Below, one piece after another: positions 1-12,200 of a stretch of 47,921 bases of DNA. The translations under genes were made by a program, and so were the position numbers. Origin of the DNA: Apostichopus parvimensis (lineage: Eukaryota > Echinodermata > Holothuroidea > Aspidochirotida > Stichopodidae); the NCBI GenBank assembly GCA_000934455.1, contig KN882245.1, positions 116,421-164,341 of the forward strand, read 5' to 3'. A model generated the notes under the pieces. That model saw nothing but the letters and a program-made list of their open reading frames with translations. It was not told where the DNA came from and made no database searches. Numbering within the stretch: the first letter of the stretch is position 1; every line of letters starts with the position of its first letter.

Positions 1-121
1 AAATGTGAAAAATTTTAAATTTTAAAAGCGCTATAAATGCAAAATGGAAAATGCGTTGTAATAATGTGACAACTTTTTTACTATAGATTGTTTTATTTTC
101 CTCAAACAATTTGCATAATAC

Positions 122-241
122 CTGTCATCTGATGGGAATTTTGCCAGGCAGAGATCTCCTACTGCCCATTCCTTGCATCCTTCTTCTATTCTACTCTCTA
201 ACATCTCATCTTTGTTTATTTCAGTCATGAGATTTTCCAAC
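122..241 (-). CDS. TDRD12: TDRD12 exon 29 (third Tudor, continues off the edge)
   Basis: Encodes LENLMTEINKDEMLESRIEE and then AVGDLCLAKFPSDDR, the VGDxCxAKFxxDxxWYRA start of a Tudor barrel. Leaves in phase 2 at GTATTA, so at least one more exon lies beyond the left edge. Confidence 0.85.
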
Positions 242-3200
242 CTGAAAAAAGCGTCAAAGATGAATCAGATGATATAGTCTCATCGCATGACAACGACAAC
301 TGATTTTCAAAGACAAAAAAGGCAAACACTTAAAAACAAAAGACAAGAGCTCAAATCTACAGGTATGAGTAATACACTTCCAACATATTTAAGATTTCAC
401 AAAAATAAATCCTCAGAGCTCTTTGCTAACATCAATATTTTCACACATCCGGTTGTCCTTGTTTTCAGGAGCAACCATGTTGAACTGACAGACATGGTAC
501 ATTGAGATATTAATTGTTTTCAGAATGTTTAGTTTTCATGATCATTGGATATGCAATGATACACATGCATATCACATGCACCCATATCACATGCATATCA
601 CATGCATATCACATTGCACTCCATGCAATGATACACATGCATATCATATCACATGCACCCATATCACATGCATATCACATGCATATCACATTGCACTCCA
701 TGCAATGATACACATGCACCCAGAGTATTGTCTAGAGCAACCATCTACAAACATTTATGCAAATGACCCATGATCTTCTATGAGTACTAAGCAACCACCC
801 ATTATACCCCCCCCTTTGTCCCCACCCATCAGAATTGATGCTCACAATGCATGAACTTGACTATGGACTACGGGACTTGATGGTAAAAAAAGAAGTTAAA
901 CGATCTCTGGTCAGCACCGACATTTTGTGCAACCCACTTTTCGGTGGCGCCACATAGATCCATAATTGATTCTTCCCTTTGATGTAGAAATCATAATCAA
1001 TCTTTGAATGATTATTGTATGAAAATAATATTACTACTATATTATTATTATTATAATCTGCACAGTCATCAATAGAATATTGTCACTCACTGATCACTGT
1101 TTTCAACTTTTTGGACGGAAAACTGGTGTGGTGATCCTGCCGCTGAGAGATACACCTGACGAGACTTCCCGATGGGTAAGCTTTCATACTGCGGCTTCAG
1201 AGACAATCTACAAGATAAATATAAATAAGAGAAAAGGGTTTTTGTATGACATTGATTAGAATAATAGGTAAGAATAACAGACACTAATGATGGTTTTTAC
1301 TAATCACAACCAGATGATTTTAATATTAATAAAAGTTAAATTATTATGTAATTTACAACAGAGGGAGAAGGCTGATGGCAGCTACTGAGCATATTGAGTA
1401 ATAATACACAAGAAAGTCAAATATTGGACTTCCTATGATAGCTTTTTTTTTTTGCAATACACTGAAATGCAAAGAATTTCTACTGACAATTGACCTCCTT
1501 TCTTGGTAGTTACAAGGGTTGAATTACTAAGACTAGTCTCAATCTTGATCTAAGACCTTGAGTTAATGCTAATACATTAAAAGACTTTCATTAGAACTGC
1601 TAGATTTATGATGGTGGAGGATAAAGGCAATGTCATTAGAAAAAAATGTTCTAACATGTAATTTAGGGTATGTGTTCATTAGAAGTAGGTTCCAACATGT
1701 AATTCAGGGTATGTGTTCATTGGAGGTAGGTTCTAACATGTAATTCAAGTTATGTGTTCATTGGAGGTAGGTTCTAAAATGTAATTCAAGTTATGTGTTC
1801 ATTGGAGGTAGGTTCTAAAATGTAATTCAAGGTATGTGTTCATTGGAGGTGGGTTCCAACATGTAATTCAGGTTATGTGTTCATTGGAGGTAGGTTCTAA
1901 ACATGTAATTCAGGTTATGTGTTCATTGGAGGTAGGTTCTAACATGTAATTCAGGGTATGTGTTCATTGGAGGTAGGTTCTAACATGTAATTCAGGGTAT
2001 GCGTTCATTGGAGGTAGGTTCCAACATGTAATTCAGGGTATGTGTTCATTGGAGGTAGGTTCTTACATGTAATTCAGGGTATGTGTTCATTGGAGGTAGG
2101 TTCTAACATGTAATTCAGGGTATGCGTTCATTGGAGGTGGGTTCTAACATGTAATTCAAGGTATGTGTTCATTGGAGGTAGGTCCTTACATGTAATTCAG
2201 GGTATGTGTTCATTGGAGGAAGGTTCCAGCATGTAATTCAGGGTATGCGTTCATTGGAGGTAGGTTCCAACATGTAATTCAGGGTATGTGTTCATTGGAG
2301 GTAGGTTCTAACATGTAATTCAGGGTATGCGTTCATTGGAGGTAGGTTTGTAGGCCAGAATTTCTTGAAATACTTGATCTAGTAAACAAGAAGCTTTCTT
2401 GGAGATTTCCAATTGCATGAACATGCAGGAAATACTTACTCTTTGGCTTCTTGCTTTTTTCTTTCAAAGTGTTCATCTGTGTCCAGGTCAATTTTACCAG
2501 AACACAGCTCTTTGATCTTCTCCAAGTGCTGCCATGGAGAGAACAACAATACAAAGAAATGAAGAAGAATCATAGAAAAACTGAAAAGAATTAGGAGAAA
2601 AAAAAGGCATTTGAAGAAGCTGGATTGTCTGCAATCTAACATATCCAGTGTGTAAAAGTAAGTGGGGCCTGACATTTTTATCCTAGAAGGATCTTCTCCA
2701 GAGGCTGAATGACAAGTAACAGTACATTGTTCTACATTGGCAGTGAAGATCAAGCTCCCTCTGGTCATTACTTTCCACCCAAATCTTCCTCCTCTTCAGC
2801 ATATCACCACTAACAACAACAACAACAACAACAACATTCTCCTCACTTCAGATAAGGTCCAACGAGCGGTCCCTGCAAAACCCACCATCGCCTACAGACG
2901 CCCACCCAATTACCTACGAGACCTTCTTGTGTGTGCTGCTGTTCCACCTCTAACTTCTAACTCTGCACCCATTAAGCATGGTACTTTCAAATCTGATCGT
3001 ACTTCGAGATGCATCATCTGCAGCCACCACATTGTTGAATCCAATTCCATCACCAGCCACAGCACCCAACTCACACATAAAACTAAAGGTCACATCACTT
3101 GCACAACCTCTAATTAAATCTATCCGATCTCTTGTAGAGTTTGAAGTATCCAGTATGTTGATGAAACCAAAACCACCCTCAAAAAGCAGTTCTATGGTCG

Positions 3201-6200
3201 GAGATCCACAGTCAACACCATGAAGACTGAGACCCAGGTTGGAGAACACTTTAACCTTCCCAACCATACCATTAATGACATGTCCCTACAGGGGATTGAA
3301 TCCTTAGGTAGCCGTCTTGACCTAGTGCGAATCAGCAGAGAGAGACTATGGATGCAACGCTTTCGCACCATTCAACCTTATGGGCTCAACATTCAGGAAG
3401 GACATGACTAACCTTTCTTCTGCTCCCAATCCCCCACCCCCCCCTCCATCTCCCTTGTTTCTCCCTATGTCACCCTTCTTCTCGTAGCTCTCTTCTACCT
3501 TTTTTTCTCAACACTTTTCTGTCTGTCCTTCTGCAGTTTATTCCCTTAATCCTCTCTTTGTCTCTCTACAGTTTATCTCCTACCTCTGCTCTTCCCACTG
3601 TTGGTTTCTTTCTTCTCTCCATCCCTTGTCTACTAATCCTCTTACATCTATCTCTTTGTGTTCACCCTGCTCATTAACCTGTCTGTATTCTGTGCATGTA
3701 TTTGTCCCATATGTTACTGTAACTTGTCATTCAGCCTATGAAGAAGATCCTGCTAGGATCAAAACGTCAGGCCCACTTACTTTTACACATTCTCTTACAC
3801 AGGCTCTTTTGTGGATAAGCAGTTTGCTAACATTTTTGTTTTATTTTAAAATATCCAGTCAAAGAAATAGTTCTAGTATGTTGTATTAATATTACAACAT
3901 ATGTTTATCAAAACAAATGTGAAAAACTAGCCTAAGAGTACAACACCTTCATAGCTGATGTACCTTGTCATAGCCTAATTTGCATAACTTTTGGTTTGCC
4001 TGAAGTTGTTCCTGCCATCGGGTCATTTGGCTGGTAACCATGTGATTCTACTGTCCTCAGAGAGAAATGAAACATTTAACACTGTTAATATAGCATGATA
4101 CTAGATAGCAACATGAGCAACATAAAACCCCAAGTACACAAGGTTTGTAAACACTTTAGGTGATCAAAACCCAACTTCAGTTGACTTGACTGAATTTTCC
4201 AAACCAAATAACATCAAAGACAGAATTAGAATTTAACTGTTGGTAATCACCGTTGGATTAGGGACAGCAAAATCTTTCTCAATCAGTTCAAGTCGAACGT
4301 TGAATCGATTGATGTGTGTTTTCAGGTCTGGTACTTTGATGCGTTGTACCACAGGGTCCAACCAAAGAGTGTTACCTAAGCTGCAAAGAGCAATCACGAA
4401 ATACATGCTTCATATTAATTCATATTTTATTTTAATATCTTTTTAACATTTACCGATGTAAATGTTGTAAAGACAGTCTGGTACACCACATATGATAAAT
4501 ACATCTGGTTAAGCCAAAAGGTTGAACCTTTGGCAATTTGAAAAAATTAACACCTATAACTGATATTTCCAAGAAAGTGAGAGAATGGCAATGATCAGCA
4601 AATTATGAAAAAATTTCATATTTCATTAACATACGTGTTTCTGCTCCACCTCAAATTCAGTCCAAACACCACCGACGCACATTCCCGATTACAAATTTAA
4701 TTCCATCACCTCTTACTAATCTTTATCTGAAATCTTTGGATGCAACCCTACAGTGTCATAGTTATTTGCAAATAATTCGCATCCTAAAAATTTTGCATAA
4801 ATTTCTTGTCATATATTCACGTCATCATCATAGCCAAAATCTTTGTTTCCAATATTCCTGTCAATAATTGATATTTAAATGTTACAGTAATCCACATAAT
4901 TCTTTACATATCACAGATAAAGTGAGCTGAGCTTCAAGTTTTTTTTCTATCAATACTTGACTTCTGTCTGCTTCTGTTATTGTGTTTGTCTCAGCAGTAT
5001 GACTAACACACTTCACTGATTTACCTCATCACGATCTTCCCCTCCAGTTCTTCTCCATGAATCATATTATGAATTGCTAAGTTTGCCTGTATTAGATCGA
5101 AAAATCAAAATGAAACCATAATATGAATAGAAAATATATAAATAAATCAAAAAATATATATCTTAAGAGTGTATGAAACAAGGATTTTGCAATGAAACCA
5201 TACCATAAAAAAATATATACTGTATATATTTTTTAAAAGTGTACAAGGCAAGGATTTCATAACCAAGTGCTTGGCAAGAAATGACAAGGGGTCTGCATAT
5301 TGGTGAATATATAGTCATTATGTACTACTAGTTTGAATGGAGCATTATTCACAGAATACAAACTAGATCCCCCACCATAGGTTTGAAACTGGAAGTTAAA
5401 TGTTTCATAGCCAAATTGCAAACATGCAACTTTTATCAAACACACCAATTCATAATGCACTATGGGTGATGTCATTGTAACACACTGGATGCATTTTCAT
5501 GTACACAGACAAGTCTTGTTTAAAGTGTTCTAAATGTGCAATATTACTTCAGATGAAACTCATACCACTGCTCAAATAATGTGACTTTTTGAATTATATT
5601 TTTCTATTCTATATTTTTAGAAAAAGCTATTAACCATTATTAAACTGACATTATTCTTATGAACTTTTTTCTTGTAACAAAAAAGATGTTCCATTTTATT
5701 GATCAGACTCGAAAAAACTGTAAATTCAGCTGCTGAAACAAACTTTAGAACCCTCTTATCATTTTGAAATGGATTTGTTTTACAAATTCTAACAATCAAT
5801 GTACTAAATTCTAACAATCAATGTACTAATCATAAATAATAGTCACTCTGCAGTACATAAACCTACTCATGATTTTCATATGTAAGTCTATAAATGTGAT
5901 TAATCTGTATACCAGAACCCAGTGTAATTGTGTTACCTGCGTGGTCCATTGGTTTTCCTTGTCTGGAGGCATGGCACCACAACATATGATCTCCACTGCC
6001 TGAAAAAAGAGAGGATATATTCCAGTATCATCCAAGTAACCTCCATCCTTATCTTTCCCTTTAAAACATCTCAGATGAGACAATTGATGAGTTGATGGGG
6101 GGTGTTTTAAGAAGAGTTTTGGCTAGTTGTAGCATCAACATTTCAAGCTTAAATATCATTAGATACCTAAAAACATGCATATTACAGATTGTGCAATTTA

Positions 6201-9200
6201 ACTCAGTTGATAATTTTCATATAGATATACACACACATATACATACACACGATCATCCACGCATTCATATACGTGTACATACACAGATACATGTAATGCT
6301 TCTGATACTAAACCTTCATTTTTGGAGCATCAGACACCTTCATTGAACAGTCCTTGGCACTTAATATGACATGAGAATCTCTTTCCTACCTGGTAAGGAA
6401 TGTTCTTGAATGCCTTCGGCAAAGCCAAGAGATTGTAAGACGGTATGGTATCTCTTTTACCTTCATCAATAAACTTGACCTAAAGAATGTAAAAATAGTT
6501 AACCGATTGAGTATTTCTGAAAGATGTGCAGGTGTCGTTTTCAGAATCGCACAAACTAACCATTCACATACATAACTGATTACAGGGTGTATGATAAACA
6601 AGATTTGGTTTAGAGTTACATTTCTCACAAAGTTGGTGAGACCATAATCCTTTATTTTACTATCAAATAAATTTCACAGTGAACAGCAGAGCATCAAGAA
6701 ACCCAAAGCAAGTGCACTCCGGACAATTATGACAACAAACTTTCTTTTCTTTTAAAGCACACTTTTTAATTCTATTCCTAATTTCTCCCTGTTTACTTAT
6801 ACATTTCTCACTTTATTTTATCTACTTTATTGTATCTTTACAGCTGACTGTAACCCTGTCCCTCACCAGCAACAGTCTTTCTCCATCATCGTCATCGTTC
6901 TTCACTGATTTTTCCAGCAGGACCCGATGGATTGACTTTTTGTTGTCTCTTGTTGCGTACAGTTTTCCAAACACTGGTTGTGTTACTTCAGTGCACCTCT
7001 CTGGGTCACTGTACCTGTATTCAGATTATATAAAATATGGATTTCTTAAAAGTACCAAAGTCTTACCAGATCTCCATCAAAAAAGAGGGAAAAATATACA
7101 TTAATATAGCAGGATTCTTGTTACGAATAAACATATGACCCTTAAATCAACCGGACTGCACTACCATTTTAGGATACCAGTATTAATCAACACTTACTTA
7201 ACTACTGTGGTTATGAACTACTCAGTAGATTTGTATTTAAGAGAAGGTCTCCTCTCAACCCTCCCTCCAAAGATAAAAGAAATAGAGAGAAATATTAAAA
7301 ACATTGCTTTGACACTTTCCTGTATATTCTTTTTATTACTACTTTTTCATTTATATTTGTCATGCAAAGTTGCATTTTCTAAACCTACCAGAGACTAAGT
7401 TGCACATTAAGTTGTGGATTTCCTCCCAGTTGTGTGATTGGAACAGTGCCCTCCTTGACGCTGGGCTGGTATCTCATGATGCGAGCAAAGAAACTAATGG
7501 CGTCTATCACATGCATTACAAGAATCTGTCATGAAAATATTAATAATCATAATAACAAATCATAAAAAAAAAAGTCCTCAAATTATTTCCTAGGTTATCA
7601 CTCTCCAACTACCATATAGACCCAAAATTACTTTAACACGTAAAAGAATAAAGAACATTTAAAATTCTGTTCTTTTCTCCTTCAGTTAATTTCTGACGCT
7701 CATGTCCCTTAGTGAACAAATAGATTATTATTAATATTTGCAGTAATATTTACAACTGATGATGACAAGGTTTTAGCCATTCAGCTTAAACAAAAGGTGC
7801 AAAACCTGAATTATCAGAGCCTGATAATTAGACAGACAAATACACTGACCATACCATAACACACAGAAAATACTCAAACTACATGCCCCAGTACATCTTA
7901 TTACCTGCCATGTGCACACACATCAGTTTGCATGCAGTGTATCATATTATAAAGTAGATAACAACTTGATGGTGAAATAAGGAGATTGTGTGTGTTTGTG
8001 TTATAGTCAGTATAAAAAGATGATTAAGACTGACGGAATAACTATCAGTGATTGCAAGTTTGTAAACAGACTAAATACTTGTATGGTTTATAAATGTCTG
8101 TTTTGTCATTGACCTTGACTTGACCTCTCTGGGGCAGGGTCATGTAGTGAGGATTGACCCCAGGCATATCCTCTCTTGGAATGATAAGATGTCTGCCTGC
8201 ACAGCTGGCATCTTGCCTGACATAGAGAGAAAATTGAAAAACAGAAATTAGCCAACCATAACATATTTCCGTGACGACTCTTAACGGGAAATCTCATAGT
8301 TACTTCACTGCATGAAATATCTAGTTATTAAGATATTTTATTCCTCATTATGTATCGTCACTGTTTATACTTATAGCTCTATTGCATACATATTTACAAT
8401 CACATCAGAATATTATCTTTCTTCTGGAGGGCAATGGATAAAACATCCTTGTATTTACCATCATTTCAAACAAGTGCTTTACCTTTACCACTACCATTTC
8501 TGGGACACAATGAGGTCCATATAATATTGTAAACTAATACCATTCCTGGTGATATTGTTGTAGACTAAGTGAATAGATTACATTTCTGGGTACCTTAAAT
8601 TTCTTTTGACGGTCAGGTAAGATTGCACTGCGCGAGATTGTGAAGAATATATTGCAAAATACAGTTTTTGAAAGATCGGAGAGTTGTGCAGATGAGAGTG
8701 GATAACATCATGAAACTGGAAAGGCACCCACAGATTACCCCATATTGTACTTATATAATATGGTATAAGTAAAATATGGTACTTATACCATAGGGTACTC
8801 ATACCATATGGTACTCATACCATATGGTACTCATACCATAGCAGCATGACCCCAGTCAGGATTTGTTTAAACAGCAATTACATATGTTCCTCACCTGCAG
8901 AACCCAAACGATTTTATAAAATGACAAAGTGGCCTGGTAGAGTGTCGTTCTTCCCGATACTAGGATAAAATAATTTAAAATATATATATCAATAAACTTA
9001 AATATCAATAAAATTGTGATTTCAAATCACACACCTAGCAGGCAGTTTGTCTGTCATGAAACATTAACATATAAAAACAAAGAGAAAGAAATGGGAGGGG
9101 AAAGAATGAAGAAAGAAAGATGATACTTCTTGTGCAATACAACTAAGTAAGCACTGAGCAGACTCTCTCTCTCAAGAATAGTCACTCACCATCAAAGAAG

Positions 9201-12200
9201 AAAGAAAGAAAATGATACTTCTTATGCAATACGACTAAGTAAGAAGCACTGAGCAGACTCTCTCACTCAAGAATAGTCAGTCACCATTAATGCCTATTAA
9301 ACCAGCCACAAGTAGTGGCTTACCTCAATGGCCTTCATCAGGGTGACCCCATCTGGCATGGGTTGGCCTGATCTCTCCATAATGCACAGTAAGGAGTAAA
9401 GGTGATGGTTGTTGTCAGGGGTTACCAAGGTGATGACTTGGCAATCTGCTGTTTTGCTCTATGGTTAAAACGATGGTAAACAAAATGTCAAATAAAGATG
9501 TATGCTAGTTGATAGGACTCTCAATGTTTATTAAAAACCATGTTAACACTTTAAACATAGCCCAGTGAGTGAGCTACTGCAGAAGTGGAGATACTATGTG
9601 CAAGATAAAACCCTGAAAAGACTCAAAGATTCTTCATCTTGTTATAACTTGTTTATCCTTCCTCTCATTAACATGTACAATGATGAAAACCAGATGAGGT
9701 TTTTGGTCAACTGATGATGTTAATACATTCAGTTAAAAAATGTTCATACTTTTCATCCTCAAATTACAAAAATATATATATGTCAGGATCATTTTATTTG
9801 GAATGTCAAGTTTATTCTATCTGTCCACATGAAAAATCCTCTAAATGAAGAAAATAAATTTGTCAAGAAAATGAACTTTGTCATATAATCATCTGCAGTA
9901 CAAATGTTGGCTGATTGCAAAGATGGTGATTAATTTTAAAACAATTTTCGACCAATAGGGTTTCACTTGTATATCACTAATGTGTTGACAAGGCAAAGTA
10001 TTTTTATTTGAACATTTTTACTTCTTTCCTTAGGATCAGAACATGGTGAACAATTTAATATTAAAAAATTCCCGGCTGGTGGCTTTAGAAGTTTTAAGGT
10101 AACCGAAAGAAAATTTGACAGTTGGCCTTACCTTTTCAAGCTGAGAAACAAACGTTTCTTTTAGGCAGGCCATACGTTTGCCGTACTTGACCTTTGATGA
10201 TGGAAGGTCATAATGAATAATGCATGAGGCATCTTGAAGTTCCAGATCCTCCACACAATCATCACTGACAACTGCAGAGTAAAGTATTGTAAAAATTCAA
10301 ACTTAAAATACTGAAATAATGCAGAAATAATTACTAAACGATAACTTTAACAAAGTGGAAAATGCATACAAGTGTTTTATGTACAATGTGTATATCTTCA
10401 TTCACTGATGCTAAATGATTTTTTCTATGATAATTAAAAGTCAATATTAGCAATTCCATTTTGTGTAATAGCCTTTTCATATATCCCATTACAAAGTGTA
10501 AGCATACTTCTAATTGATGCTTCTCTCAAATTTTCCCTGCATTCTCCTACAACATTTAAAGTCCAATGGAGAATAGCAGCGGCATTTTGAATCGACAATT
10601 TCTAGCATCTTGCTAATCTTTGGTGGGAATATAACCCACCAATGTAATACAATTTTTTCTTACCCAGGAACAGTTTGTTGTTTTCCAATGTTAAATAATC
10701 GGGAAGTGTTAGCATCATGATAACATCATGCAGTTTGTGGCTTCTTAGCTTAAATAAATAACTGTCGTTCAGGATAACTGCTATTATAACCACTTTGGTG
10801 CACCAGCCTACCACCGACCACAGGATTTTTAATAACAAACAAGCAAAACAGTCAAGACATGTTTAATAAACTGTAACTCATATAGAGTTATGAGAGTCAA
10901 ATACACATGGGCAAGAAATGAAAAGATTGCATGGGGAAAACTGCTGGAATAATAAAGGAAAGTAAACACTATTGCACTGTGAGAGAGATAAACTATGCAC
11001 GAAGCTGTGTGTTGGGATAATTGAGGGTAAATCTGGATATAAAGAGAACCCAATCTGTGCACGGTTAACTGAGTATTGAAATGTCAACCTGCGAATCGAC
11101 TAAAAATATACCCGCTTTACCTAAAACAGGTTGCGAGTCGCTGCGATGACCAGTCTGCCATTCGTATCGTAAATCCTCCAATTGGTGAGAAAGCATCTCT
11201 CCAGCAGCTAGCAGAGTGAAACAGCTAGAACACTTCAAAATCTGAGGAATTAATAGAATTTGATACATTTTAGTCCATACACAGTACTTCTGCTATACGA
11301 TTGCTAGGTACATGACTATTAAAGACAGACTTGCTATTGCTGTCTACATATGTCACATATGGAATCTGTAAGCACTACAGAGAAATGGAAATAAAAAAAA
11401 TACTAATATGGAAATTTTCACACAAATTGATATTTATCAAGATAAAACCCATAGGCAGTTCATGTTTAGTCACATTTCAGATTGAGGGGGCACATTTGTT
11501 TTGCACTGTTGCCCAGTTTGATATAAAGTAGTTACATATGATGAATTACACCAGGCCACATTACTATTTCCTTTTCCACTTGAAGTTAACAAGATGGAAA
11601 TACCTTCCTGATATCTCGAGCAGTTTCCTTGGTTGAAGTAAACACCATCACTTTCCCAGCTTCATTCAGACCCGACGTCAGTTTCTCAAGAAGAATGTTG
11701 ACCCTCTTCGATGGATGGATTAAGACTGCTTTCTGCTCCAAAGAGAAATAGGATTGGTAAAGCATTCTTCTCTTCAGTGACTCTACATGACTTTCCATCA
11801 AATTTCAAATAGGAAACTCAGCTTTCTGAATTGGCCAAACAGAACAGATTGATGTATCAAACTTGAACAGTCCTAAGTCATCCTTTATTTGACCTGAAAT
11901 TAATTTTTGAAATTTTTATAGTATCTACACAAACCATGAAACATCTGTTTACACATATATTACTTTCTGGATTGTTGGTGTTTGTATGTTTCGAAAGGTG
12001 CAAGAACAACCCAGTGCATGTTTTGATTGCACTTGTAACTACAGCCCTAGTTTATTTGGGGTATTTTTTTACACCACTTTGTAGTTTCTTCTCACTAATT
12101 AAGCTCATGTGAACTTAATCTTATGTATATCATGTTCACTATAATAACAGCTTTAGTTGGTTAAAAATACAAAATCCCCATATATAATTAAGCACTCTAG

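Larger units (their letters stand above)
2649..3790 (+). mobile_element. Penelope-like retroelement remnant (GIY-YIG end) with inverted flanks
   Basis: Plus-strand frames at 2806-3117 and about 3118-3411 recall the C-terminal part of Penelope-like elements: a HGTFKSD...C..C segment, then a GIY-YIG-like endonuclease region with QYVDETKTTL, FNLPNHTINDMSLQGIESLG and RTIQPYGLN. In-frame stops near 3115 and 3140 show it is dead. No reverse transcriptase is left. Flanked by inverted copies of a 77-bp motif. It lies antisense in the TDRD12 intron between exons 26 and 27. The poly-pyrimidine stretch 3415-3650 may be part of its 3' region. Confidence 0.8.
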
